This document shows positions 32,120 through 40,636 of a DNA stretch of 64,000 bases, one piece after another. The first letter of the stretch is position 1; every line of letters starts with the position of its first letter. The stretch lies in assembly GCF_035784015.1 (NCBI RefSeq), contig NZ_JALKOW010000005.1, one strand, 5' to 3'. A program made the position numbers and the translations under genes. The DNA comes from Comamonas sp009360615 (lineage in GTDB: Bacteria > Pseudomonadota > Gammaproteobacteria > Burkholderiales > Burkholderiaceae_C). The notes below the pieces were generated by a model that saw only the letters and a program-made list of their open reading frames with translations, ran no database searches and had not been told where the DNA came from.

Positions 32120-32834
32120 ATTTGTCGCAGGCGTGAATCGGACCGGGCATGCCAGCCAGCCTCGGGTTTCATCATCTGCCAGGCATGCGCAGATTGCAGA
32201 TTGAGCTGCCGGAGCACAGCCGGGGCATGGCGGATGACCGGGCTGCCGCGCTTTCTGATGGGTTGCGGCGGCTAAGAGCGGCGCGCCGATGCAATGAATG
32301 GACTAGGGTAAGTACTTACCGCTTGCAGATAGTTGCGGTAAACCAGCCAAACTTACCGAACGTTTTCGCCGTATCGTCGGCGATTTGAAGGGGCATGGGA
32401 AAACAGCCAGTAGACTCCTCGCTCTTTTGTGTCGCTGTGATTCAATGAGTGCTCTTGGGTCTTTGTGAGCTAGCGTGAATGCCTGCTGCAGAAGCCCGAT
32501 CTCGGTTGCCATCCGGCCGAAGGCATCGCAGCGTGTTCTTGCCCTGGCCACAAGCACAGGCAAGTGCAGATATGTTGAATATCTTGCCGGGATGAAACAG
32601 ATGTATACAAACGGTCCATCTGAAAAGACAAGCTCGCAACCCGAATGGGTTAGCTGACACAATCACTGGCAATTCGGTGCAGCGAAAGCTTGCGCCATGC
32701 GTTCGGCCGATCGCAGACAGGGACACAAGCAGCCTGGCCATCGAATGGCTGCAGCTGGCGCAGGGAGTTCCTGGGGGATGGGTATCTGGCGCAGCGTTTG
32801 CGTAAGAGCACGGCAAGATTTGGATAGACAAGGT
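32120..32834. other. 715-base region without a clear gene downstream of tRNA-Gln
   Basis: No convincing coding sequence. A minus-strand frame ending near 32303 has an internal ATG reading MATEIGLLQQAFTLAHKDPR but no ribosome site. The 14-base palindrome listed next and a second inverted pair (CGGTAA at 32336, TTACCG at 32354) suggest a former promoter-operator. Being next to a tRNA, this could be the scar of an integrated element. Confidence 0.35.
32307..32320. promoter_or_regulatory. perfect palindrome GGTAAGTACTTACC
   Basis: GGTAAGT is followed directly by ACTTACC. A second, interrupted inverted pair of the same half-sites (CGGTAA and CTTACCG) lies within 45 bases. This looks like a cluster of operator half-sites with no surviving gene attached. 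Confidence 0.35.
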
Positions 32835-33311
32835 ATGGAATATCGACTGGATGAAACGGATCGCCAGCTGCTGCGCCTGCTGCAGACCAATGCGCGCGCC
32901 TCGACCGCGCATTTGGCCCGGCAGATGAATCTGGCACGCACCACGGTGGTCGCTCGCATTGCCAAGCTGGAGCAGGAAGGCGTGATTGCCGGATATGGCG
33001 TCCGCCTTGGCTCGCGCATGGAGCAGTCTGCCGTGCGCGCCTACTGCGGCATCCGCGTCCAGCCCAAGACCGCCACTTCGGTGATGCAGGCACTCAACCG
33101 TTTCACCGAGGTGGAAGAGGTGTCGGCCGTCAGCGGACAGTATGACTACATGGTGTTTGTGCGCTGCGAGAGCAATGAGAAACTGGATGCGTTGCTGGAT
33201 CGCATCGGCCTGATCGACGGCATTCAGCAGACCTATACCTCGGTGGTGCTGAGCCGCAAGATCGACCGCCGCACCACGGCCGAGGTGGTCGGCGAGACTT
33301 CGGCCCCTTGA
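32835..33311 (+). CDS. Lrp/AsnC-family transcriptional regulator
   Basis: 158 residues from the ATG at 32835. The N-terminal helix-turn-helix is LDETDRQLLRLLQTNARASTAHLARQMNLARTTVVARIAKLEQEGVI, and the RAM effector domain follows (QYDYMVFVRCESNEKLDALLDRIGLIDGIQQTYTSVVLSRK). Such regulators respond to amino acids. The upstream region is gene-free and the gene has its own terminator, so it is monocistronic; no target is apparent. Confidence 0.9.
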   Translation: MEYRLDETDRQLLRLLQTNARASTAHLARQMNLARTTVVARIAKLEQEGVIAGYGVRLGSRMEQSAVRAYCGIRVQPKTATSVMQALNRFTEVEEVSAVSGQYDYMVFVRCESNEKLDALLDRIGLIDGIQQTYTSVVLSRKIDRRTTAEVVGETSAP

Positions 33312-33334
33312 ATGCGTCACGCACCGGATGCAAG

Positions 33335-33361
33335 AACGCCCGGTCCATGCCGGGCGTTTTT
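33335..33361 (+). terminator. intrinsic terminator after the Lrp gene
   Basis: AACGCCCGG and CCGGGCGTT pair around TCCATG, followed by TTTT. It may also serve selD on the other strand. Confidence 0.85.
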
Positions 33362-33423
33362 GCATTTCGCAGCTGGGCGAGGGCAGTGCGGGCTGATGCC
33401 CATCGTCCCTGATGTTCCGGCTC

Positions 33424-34494
33424 TCAGTCCACAAAGACCTTGGGAGCGCCAGCCTCCATGCGCCCAATCACGGCCGCATCGGCAAACCCGCTGCCGGCGA
33501 AGACCTCTAGCACCTGCGAAACGGCATCGGCAGTGCAGGACACCAGCAGGCCGCCGGAGGTCTGGGGGTCGGTCAGCAGCGCTTTCTTAGCGTCGGTCAC
33601 GGACGAAGCCAGTTGAATGTACTCCCCATACGATGCCCAGTTGCGTCCGGAGGCGCCTGTGAAAATACCTTGCGCCGCAAGTGCCTGAACGCCCGGGAGC
33701 ACAGGCAGACTGGCGCTGTCGATGCGCGCACTGAGCTGGGCGCCACGGGCCAGTTCCAGGCCGTGGCCCAGCAGGCCGAAGCCGGTCACATCGGTCAGTG
33801 CGTGCACGCCGTCCAGCTTGGCAAGCTCGGTGCCGGGGCGGTTGAGCTTGGTGGTCGCCTCCACCATGGCACGGTAGCCTGCCTCGTCGAGCAGATTCTT
33901 CTTGAGCGCGGCCGAGAGAATGCCCACGCCCAGCGGCTTGCCCAGAATCAGCACATCGCCATCCTTGGCATCGGCATTGCGCTTCATTTGCCTGGGATTG
34001 ACGATGCCGATACCGACCAGACCGTAGATGGGCTCGACCGAATCGATGGAGTGGCCGCCCGCCAGCGGAATGCCGGCATCGCGGCAGACCGATTCACCGC
34101 CTTCGAGAATCCTGGCGATGACATCGTGCGGCAGGACATTGATAGGCATCCCCACTATGGCCAGCGCCATCAGCGGCGTGCCGCCCATGGCGTAGATATC
34201 GGACAGTGCGTTGGTGGCGGCAATGCGGCCGAAGTCATAGGGATCGTCGACGATGGGCATGAAGAAGTCCGTCGTCGCCACAATGGCCTGCTCGTCATTG
34301 ATCTTGTAGACGGCCGCATCGTCGGCGGTTTCCGTGCCCACCAGCAGGTCGGGGAAAAACTGCTTGGGAAGATTGCTTCGGGCCAGCAGCTCCGACAGCA
34401 CGCCAGGTGCAATCTTGCAACCGCAGCCGCCTCCATGGGAGAGAGACGTCAGGCGCGGGGTCGCGGGGGGGGTGGTTTCTTGCGTGGTGTTCAT
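33424..34494 (-). CDS. selD: selenide, water dikinase (selenophosphate synthase)
   Basis: 356 residues from the ATG at 34494 (34500 also possible). The glycine-rich N-terminus SHGGGCGCKIAPGVL has the catalytic Cys-Lys pair with cysteine rather than selenocysteine. ATP-binding region TADDAAVYKINDEQAIVATTDFF and AATNALSDIYAMGGTP follow, and ALTDVTGFGLLGHGLE is typical. It makes selenophosphate for selenoprotein or 2-selenouridine synthesis. The usual partner (mnmH or selA/selB) is not adjacent here; the gene stands alone between an Lrp gene and the capsule locus. Confidence 0.93.
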   Translation of the reverse strand: MNTTQETTPPATPRLTSLSHGGGCGCKIAPGVLSELLARSNLPKQFFPDLLVGTETADDAAVYKINDEQAIVATTDFFMPIVDDPYDFGRIAATNALSDIYAMGGTPLMALAIVGMPINVLPHDVIARILEGGESVCRDAGIPLAGGHSIDSVEPIYGLVGIGIVNPRQMKRNADAKDGDVLILGKPLGVGILSAALKKNLLDEAGYRAMVEATTKLNRPGTELAKLDGVHALTDVTGFGLLGHGLELARGAQLSARIDSASLPVLPGVQALAAQGIFTGASGRNWASYGEYIQLASSVTDAKKALLTDPQTSGGLLVSCTADAVSQVLEVFAGSGFADAAVIGRMEAGAPKVFVD

Positions 34495-35070
34495 GTCCAT
34501 CCAGACGGCAGGCAGCGCATGGCTGCGGTATCGGTAGCGATGTTTGTGCTCTGTCAGAAGTTCATCCTGAACGCACAGTAGGCTCTCATTATTGTCTGAC
34601 TGGGGGGGGCGGTCGGCAACTGGTCGTCGGCTTTGCCAAGAATGTGCAGCGCAGGGGAGCGCTATTCCCGGGATTGCTGGCGAAGACCTGGATTCATGAA
34701 TGGGTGCATTTTTCAGCAACCAATTTTTGAATCAGATGCAGATTATTCCGATGATTTAGGATTTTTGGGATATTGATAATATTCGTCCTCATTATCATGA
34801 GTGGCTTATTCATGTTGGATTATTGAATTCGCTAAACCGAATATCTTCTCTGATAGATTTTTCAATCAGCCCTCGATGACTGTTGTTGATACGCGACTTT
34901 GCAATAGATTTTATTTATTTATTTTTATAAATTGATAGTGTGATTCACAATGTAATTCAATGTGAATCGGGGGTATTGGGTGGCTGTAATAAGGTTTTGC
35001 TTATGTTTTCATTTATAATTGACCGATTGGATTTCAGTGCGTCTTGAGTCCAAAAGAACGAGGATTCATC
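34495..35070. other. AT-rich promoter region of the capsule locus
   Basis: From about 34735 the sequence becomes very AT-rich with no gene. It holds an inverted repeat (34942-34968), AT-rich tracts usable as -10/-35 elements, and GGGTGGCTGTAATAAGG at 34978-34994, which loosely resembles the GGTAGCTGTTAAG part of JUMPstart; the ops sequence GGCGGTAG is absent. Confidence 0.4.
34942..34968. promoter_or_regulatory. inverted repeat upstream of the capsule operon
   Basis: GATTCACA (34942-34949) and TGTGAATC (34961-34968) are perfect 8-base arms with an 11-base spacer, about 100 bases before kpsM. It is not followed by a T-run, so an operator is more likely than a terminator. Confidence 0.45.
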
Positions 35071-35883
35071 TTGGACTCAGCCCCGTCTTCTGGTGCGATC
35101 TCCGCGCCGCGCAGTTCACTTTCCGTCACTTTTGCGGTCTGGAACGCACTTTTCCTGCGCGAAGCCGTCGCGCGCCTGAGCGCCACGCGCGGAGCCTGGG
35201 TGCTCATCGTGCTGGAGCCGGTGTTGCATGTGTGCTTCATGCTGCTTCTGTATACCGTACTTCGTACCCGCTCGATTGCTGGAGCGGATGTGGCCGTGTG
35301 GCTGGTCCTGGGCTTGACTGGCTACTTTACGGTACAGAACGTCTTCCAGCGCGCCATGGGCGCAGTCGACGCCAACAAAGCCTTGTTCGCCTATCGGCAG
35401 GTTCGGCCCATCGACACCGTGATTGTGCGCGCCGCACTGGAGGCCCTGTTGGGACTCGTGATTTTGCTACTTCTGTTGGCTGGTCTTGCGCTTTTTGGTC
35501 GCTCTGTGCTTCCGGATGCTCCCATGGAGACCATTCTTTCCTGGACGGGACTGATGCTCTGTGCCTTGGGAATCGGCCTGATCCTTTCCGTGCTCAGTGA
35601 TTTGATTCCTGAAGCTGGAAACCTGACAGTATTCCTTTTCAGGCCCTTGTATTTTCTGTCTGGGGCGATATTTCCATTATCTGCCATTCCTGTTCAATAC
35701 AGAGAGTGGGCCTTTCTCAATCCTTTTGCTCATGGCTTGGAGTTGCTGAGAAGCAGTTTCTTTCCTGTCTACCATGCAGCACCTGAGGCAAGCTTTGAAT
35801 ATCTTTTTGGTTTTGCTGCCGTTTCGATATTTTTCGGTTTGGCACTGCAGGTGCGTTTTGCCCAGAAGCTGAGGGCGCAATGA
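35071..35883 (+). CDS. kpsM: capsule polysaccharide ABC exporter, permease
   Basis: An ABC-2 permease with about six membrane segments (VLIVLEPVLHVCFMLLLYTVL, VWLVLGLTGYFTVQN, LGLVILLLLLAGLALF and the end block SIFFGLALQVRF). The family segment FLREAVARLSATRGAWVLIVLEP is clear. No ATG is available near the N-terminus; the TTG at 35071 has AGGA 7 bases upstream and gives 270 residues, while a TTG at 35044 lacks a good site. The stop overlaps the kpsT start as ATGA. It exports the finished capsule polysaccharide with KpsT. Confidence 0.9.
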   Translation: MDSAPSSGAISAPRSSLSVTFAVWNALFLREAVARLSATRGAWVLIVLEPVLHVCFMLLLYTVLRTRSIAGADVAVWLVLGLTGYFTVQNVFQRAMGAVDANKALFAYRQVRPIDTVIVRAALEALLGLVILLLLLAGLALFGRSVLPDAPMETILSWTGLMLCALGIGLILSVLSDLIPEAGNLTVFLFRPLYFLSGAIFPLSAIPVQYREWAFLNPFAHGLELLRSSFFPVYHAAPEASFEYLFGFAAVSIFFGLALQVRFAQKLRAQ

Positions 35884-36551
35884 TTATTGTGGATGACGTG
35901 CACAAGCGATACCAGACGCCGCATGGGGCCGGCCGCTGGATCCTCAAAGGCGTAGATCTCGTTATTCCCGCCAACGTCAGCGTCGGGCTGGTAGGTCGCA
36001 ACGGGGCAGGCAAGTCAACGTTGCTCAACTTGATTGGCGGGGTGGATACTCCTACGCGTGGAACGGTGGAAAGGCGTAGCCGGGTTTCATGGCCCATGGG
36101 GTATGGCGGCGGCCTGCAAGGCTCTCTGACAGGCCGTCAGAATGCCAAGTTTGTTTCTCGTCTGCATGGATTCGATTCGGCGCAAGCCATGGCCGAAAAG
36201 ATTGCCTATATACAAGAGTTTGCCGAATTGGGCTCATCCTTTGATGAGCCCGTTCGTACTTATTCTTCGGGCATGAAGTCCCGCTTGCAGTTCGGCCTTT
36301 CTCTGGCATTTGATTTTGATGTGTATATCTCGGATGAAGCCACGTCAGCGGGCGATGCCTCATTCAGAAAAAAAGCGTCTGACGCTTTCAAGCGTATTGC
36401 GGATCGCTCGGGACTTATCATGGTTTCGCACAGTGATGGAACTTTGCGCGAATTTTGCCAGGCCGGAATCTGGCTTCATGAAGGCCAGGCCCATTGGTTC
36501 GACAGCATCGAAGACGCCTTGAAGAATTATAAAGACAGTATTTCCAAATGA
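35880..36551 (+). CDS. kpsT: capsule polysaccharide ABC exporter, ATPase
   Basis: 223 residues. Walker A is GRNGAGKST, the signature region is TYSSGMKSRLQFGLSLAF, and Walker B is VYISDEATSAGD, as in KpsT proteins. The start overlaps kpsM (ATGA) and the stop overlaps kpsE (ATGA), so the three products are made in coupled amounts. It powers export of the glycolipid-linked capsule through KpsM. Confidence 0.93.
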   Translation: MIIVDDVHKRYQTPHGAGRWILKGVDLVIPANVSVGLVGRNGAGKSTLLNLIGGVDTPTRGTVERRSRVSWPMGYGGGLQGSLTGRQNAKFVSRLHGFDSAQAMAEKIAYIQEFAELGSSFDEPVRTYSSGMKSRLQFGLSLAFDFDVYISDEATSAGDASFRKKASDAFKRIADRSGLIMVSHSDGTLREFCQAGIWLHEGQAHWFDSIEDALKNYKDSISK

Positions 36552-37678
36552 CCGATTTCTTAAAAAAAGATGGCCTCAAAGCCTATTGCAAAGCCATATG
36601 GCGCTTGAAGGCGCTCGCAATTGCTTTGTGCGCATCAGTGTTGGCGATTATCTATTGGGGATTTATCGCTTCTGACCGCTATGTCTCAGAGGCTCGCGTA
36701 CTGATTCAGCGCACCGACATGGCAGCTTCGCAGGCCATGGATTTCAGCTCGCTCTTGGCTGGCGGAGATGGAATCTCGCGTGCCGATCAGATGCTGCTGC
36801 GCGACCGGTTGCTGTCGGTCGACATGTTGCTGCAACTGGACAAGGATCTGAACCTGCGCGAGCACTACAGCAGCCACGACCATGACGTGCTGTCGCGCAT
36901 GTTCTTCCATGACGCGTCTCTGGAATTCTTTCACCGGCATTTTCTCTCGCGCATCAGCGTGGAATATGACGAGTACGCGGGTGTGCTGGTCATCCAGGCC
37001 CAGGCCTATGACGCCGAAATGGCCCGCAAGATCACCAGCGCACTGGTGCATGAGGGCGAGCGTTACATGAATACGCTGGGCCACCAACTGGCCCAGGAGC
37101 AGGTGAATTTTCTGGAGAAGCAGGTCAAGGAACGCGGTGAGCAGGCATTGGACGCGCGCCAGCGCGTGTTGTCTTTCCAGAACGCCAAGGGTTTGATCTC
37201 CCCTCAGTCCGCTGCCGAGAATCTGGCGGGTGTGGTCAACAAGCTGGATGAGCAACTGACCGAACTCAGCGCGCGCAAGACGGCGCTGCTCGGCTATTTG
37301 GCCCCGACGGCACCTGCGGTCGTGGAGGTCGATTTGCAGATCCAGGCCGTGGAAAAGCAGATCAAGACGGAAAAAGCCCGGTTGACCAGTGCCAAGGGGC
37401 AGTCGCTGAACAAGACCGTTGAGGAATACCAGCGCCTGGAGCTTGAGGCGCAGTTCCAGCAGGATGCCTACAAAAGTGCCCTGGTCGCACTGGAAAAGGG
37501 CCGGGTGGAGGCAACGCGCACCTTGAAGAAGGTGCTGGTGCTGCAAAGCCCGTCGATGCCGGAATACCCTCTGCGCCCCCGCCGCCTCTACAACATCGCC
37601 ACCTTTATTCTGGGGGCCTTGCTGCTGGCCGGCCTGGTGCAATTGCTGGTGTCCATCGTGCGCGATCACCGCGACTGA
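36548..37678 (+). CDS. kpsE: capsule export inner-membrane periplasmic adaptor (PCP family)
   Basis: 376 residues with one membrane segment near residues 20-40 (LAIALCASVLAIIYWGFI) and one at the C-terminus (IATFILGALLLAGLVQLLVSIV), enclosing a periplasmic coiled-coil-rich part (for example FLEKQVKERGEQALDARQRV and the EKQIKTEKARLT stretch). The MPEYPLRPRRLYNI segment before the last helix is typical of KpsE/BexC/CtrB. It links the exporter with the outer-membrane channel. Confidence 0.92.
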   Translation: MTDFLKKDGLKAYCKAIWRLKALAIALCASVLAIIYWGFIASDRYVSEARVLIQRTDMAASQAMDFSSLLAGGDGISRADQMLLRDRLLSVDMLLQLDKDLNLREHYSSHDHDVLSRMFFHDASLEFFHRHFLSRISVEYDEYAGVLVIQAQAYDAEMARKITSALVHEGERYMNTLGHQLAQEQVNFLEKQVKERGEQALDARQRVLSFQNAKGLISPQSAAENLAGVVNKLDEQLTELSARKTALLGYLAPTAPAVVEVDLQIQAVEKQIKTEKARLTSAKGQSLNKTVEEYQRLELEAQFQQDAYKSALVALEKGRVEATRTLKKVLVLQSPSMPEYPLRPRRLYNIATFILGALLLAGLVQLLVSIVRDHRD

Positions 37679-37702
37679 TTTTTGATTTTTTCGAGTTTTA
37701 TC

Positions 37703-39478
37703 ATGCAACGTTTTATCGCGCGTACCTGTGTCGGCCCGGCAGTCGCGGTGCTGCTGGCCGGTGTAGTTCCGGTCCAGGCACAGGTTTCCCAAAATGGCTC
37801 CAGCGCGGATGCATCGGCATCCAGTGTTGACCCCTTCCAGATCAATCAGGCCTTGGGTTTGCTGCCTTCTGGCGCCGCTTCCGGCGACGCGTCGGCAAGT
37901 CGCTCTGCCGCTGTGGTGCCCATGCAGGCCCCCGTGCTGCCGCAAGCCCCCCAGACCGCCGATTACACCGCCAACCTCAGCAGCGATGTCTTTGGTGCAA
38001 ACCTGTTTACCGGCAATTTTGCGCGTGCCGGGGCAACCCAGTTCAATCCGGATTATCTGGTGGCGGTGGGCGACCGCATTCATTTGCGGTTGTGGGGCGG
38101 CTTTACCTTTGACAGCGTGGCGGCCGTGGACCCGCAAGGCAATATCTTTCTGCCCCAGGTCGGGCCGATCAAGGTGCTGGGCATTGCCAACAAGAACCTG
38201 CAGCAGCAGGTGGAAGCCGCCGTGCGCCGCGTGTTCCGCGCCAATGTGTACAGCTACGCCAGCCTGGCGGCCGCGCAGCCGGTGCGCATCTTTGTGGGCG
38301 GCAATGTCATGCGTCCGGGCCTGTACAACGGCACCAGCATGGACAGCCTGCTCAACTACCTGGATCAGGCGGGCGGTATCGACCCCGAGCGCGGCAGTTT
38401 CTTGACCGTGCAGGTCAAGCGAGGCAGCTCGGTACGAGCCACCTTCAATCTCTACGACTTTCTGCTCAAGGGCCAGTTGCCGCTGCTGCAGCTCAATGAT
38501 GGCGATGTGATTTTTGTCCCACCGATTGCCAATCGGGTGCGCGTTTCGGGCCTTGTGAATAACGCCAAGCGCTTTGAGTTTGCCCAGGGCTCTGAAACCG
38601 TTGCCCAGTTGATGCAACTGGCCAAGCCACAGGCCCAGGCCACCCATGTGCGCATTGCGCGCAATACCGGTACCGTGAAGAACACGGAGTACTACCCGCT
38701 GCAGGAGGCCAATGCACTGGTACTGCAGAACGGTGATGAGCTGGAATTCACTGCCGACAAGAAGCCCGGCACCATTACCGTGCGCGTCGAAGGCGAGCAT
38801 ATGAATTCACAGGAATATGTGCTGCCGTATGGAACCCGACTGGGGGCGCTGATGCAGGGCATTCAGACCTCGGCAGATGCCGAGCCTGAAAGCATTCAAT
38901 TGTTCCGCCAAAGCGTGAAGGATAGGCAGAAGGAAATGCTGGCTACCAGCCTGCGCAGCCTTGAGACTGCTTTGCTTACCGCTCGCAGCGGTAGTGTCGA
39001 TGAAGCCCGTTTGCGTCAGGAAGAAGCGAATCTCGCCTTGCAATGGGTGGAGCGCGCCAAGAAGGTGGAGCCCACCGGCCAGGTGCAGATTGCCCAGGCG
39101 GCCCAGCGCGACAATATGTTATTGGAAAACGGCGATGTGATTCGCATACCGCGCAAGGACGGCCTGGTGCTGGTCAGCGGGGAAGTTCTCTTTCCCAATG
39201 CCGTGGCATTCGATGGCTCTTTGAGCCTCAAGGAATATATCGACCGCGCTGGCGGATTTACCCAATCCGCAGACAACGCCCGCGTAGTGGTTGCCCATCG
39301 CGATGGTGCGTTCCAGCAGGTTGATACCAGCAAGCTGTTTGCTGATGCCTCTATCAAGGCCGGTGATCAGATTCTGGTATTGCCTCGAGTGGATGAGAAA
39401 AAGCGCCAGTTCTGGAAAGATATGACGCAAATTATGTACCAGATCGCTATCAGTGCGAAGGTTGTGCTGGGCTTGTGA
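37703..39478 (+). CDS. kpsD: outer-membrane polysaccharide export protein (KpsD/Wza-type)
   Basis: 591 residues from the ATG at 37703 with signal peptide (CVGPAVAVLLAGVVPVQAQ). The polysaccharide export domain is seen at DYLVAVGDRIHLRLWGGFTFDSVAAVD with PQGNIFLPQVGPIKVLG, followed by SLBB-type repeats (VFVGGNVMRPGLYNG; VRVSGLVNNAKRF; VLVSGEVLFPNAVAFDG). It forms the channel through which the capsule leaves the cell. The stop shares one base with the next start (TGATG). Confidence 0.92.
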   Translation: MQRFIARTCVGPAVAVLLAGVVPVQAQVSQNGSSADASASSVDPFQINQALGLLPSGAASGDASASRSAAVVPMQAPVLPQAPQTADYTANLSSDVFGANLFTGNFARAGATQFNPDYLVAVGDRIHLRLWGGFTFDSVAAVDPQGNIFLPQVGPIKVLGIANKNLQQQVEAAVRRVFRANVYSYASLAAAQPVRIFVGGNVMRPGLYNGTSMDSLLNYLDQAGGIDPERGSFLTVQVKRGSSVRATFNLYDFLLKGQLPLLQLNDGDVIFVPPIANRVRVSGLVNNAKRFEFAQGSETVAQLMQLAKPQAQATHVRIARNTGTVKNTEYYPLQEANALVLQNGDELEFTADKKPGTITVRVEGEHMNSQEYVLPYGTRLGALMQGIQTSADAEPESIQLFRQSVKDRQKEMLATSLRSLETALLTARSGSVDEARLRQEEANLALQWVERAKKVEPTGQVQIAQAAQRDNMLLENGDVIRIPRKDGLVLVSGEVLFPNAVAFDGSLSLKEYIDRAGGFTQSADNARVVVAHRDGAFQQVDTSKLFADASIKAGDQILVLPRVDEKKRQFWKDMTQIMYQIAISAKVVLGL

Positions 39479-40557
39479 TGAATATTGATAAGTTGCAAAG
39501 CAGTGAACTGCAAAATATTTCTCTGCTTTCCTTGATCGATTTTTCCAGAAGATCAGAGCAAATTTTCGAGCGGGCAATTGAGTGGGCTAAATTTTCTTTC
39601 CACCATCAGTTGCCGCTGATACTTGGTCATTGCCATCGGAATTCACGACTCGACAAAAAATTTCTGGAACGAGTCCGCCAATATCAGCCCATTGTCAAGG
39701 TCGTCAGCATTGAATTAAATGATGGCAGCCTCCCTAACTTGGCGCGTTTGAGAAACGAAGGTTTTAAGTTAATAGCTACGCCTCTGATGACGTTGCTGGA
39801 TATTGATATCTATCCAGATATTGGCTTGTTGCGTGGTTTGCTCTTTCTCAAGCTCAAAGAGAATGTTAGAAGTGTAATGGCTCCTTGCCTCTATCTTTCT
39901 GAAAGAGGCAGCAAGGAGCTGCGCAGAACGTCAAATTCTGCACAATTGTGGGAAAAATATCTGCAATTCCATTCTCAGCATTTCATGCATATTGCAATGC
40001 CATCTTCGGTAATTCTGCTGCATGCAGACGATTATTCGAAGATTGGAGGCTTTGATGAAGATTATCAAGGGCATGGGTTTGAGGATTTTGACTTCATGGT
40101 TCGCCTCTGGAATGCGAATGGCTGGCGTGAGATTACCTCAAATGACATTGCAACCAATGAACCCTACAGAGCAGCAATGTTGGGATATGGGTTCAGGGGG
40201 AAGCTTGCAAGACTGAGTCTGCAGGCACTTGCTCATGACGTAATTGCTATGCATTTATACCATGCTGTACAAGCTAAAGAAAAATATTATCAAGCCAGGG
40301 TAAATAATTTCGATATTTTTAGAGAAAAAATGAGTGCCTACTCTGTTGTCAATAGCACTAATAGCATGCATCAGATTGTTGAAAACATAAATATATTTTT
40401 CCAGTTGTGTGAGAGGGATAAGAAAAATCCTTTGAAGTACGAGAGACTTTTTGATGCGACACCAATTTATATTCGTGATAAATATAGTCTAAAAAGATTA
40501 ATTAGAAAAATCTTTATTAAGATCATGATAATTTCTGAAAAATTATTCAATAAATAA
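39478..40557 (+). CDS. glycosyltransferase with GT7-like galactosyltransferase C-terminal motif
   Basis: 359 residues. A DID motif (LLDIDIYPDIG) can bind the nucleotide-sugar metal, and SKIGGFDEDYQGHGFEDFDFMVRL matches the C-terminal signature of GT7-type galactosyltransferases and of chondroitin-type polymerase domains. It is predicted to be cytoplasmic and to add a sugar of the capsule repeat. Base composition drops sharply to AT-rich here compared with kpsMTED, indicating replacement of the serotype-specific block. Translation is coupled to kpsD by the TGATG overlap. Confidence 0.8.
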   Translation: MNIDKLQSSELQNISLLSLIDFSRRSEQIFERAIEWAKFSFHHQLPLILGHCHRNSRLDKKFLERVRQYQPIVKVVSIELNDGSLPNLARLRNEGFKLIATPLMTLLDIDIYPDIGLLRGLLFLKLKENVRSVMAPCLYLSERGSKELRRTSNSAQLWEKYLQFHSQHFMHIAMPSSVILLHADDYSKIGGFDEDYQGHGFEDFDFMVRLWNANGWREITSNDIATNEPYRAAMLGYGFRGKLARLSLQALAHDVIAMHLYHAVQAKEKYYQARVNNFDIFREKMSAYSVVNSTNSMHQIVENINIFFQLCERDKKNPLKYERLFDATPIYIRDKYSLKRLIRKIFIKIMIISEKLFNK

Positions 40558-40636
40558 GATCTTTTTAAATTCTAATAAATTTTCTAGGTTTATTTAGATT
40601 TTTTCTAACTTTAATAGATCTAAATGGAGATTATAT

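Noticed and set aside
34978..34994. JUMPstart/ops element for RfaH before the capsule genes
   Set aside because: Only a loose match to GGTAGCTGTTAAG is present and the essential GGCGGTAG ops core is missing, so I do not annotate it as such.
36686..38800. A minus-strand frame of 704 codons opposite kpsE and kpsD
   Set aside because: It is antisense to two genes with family motifs and coupled starts; composition is typical of a shadow.
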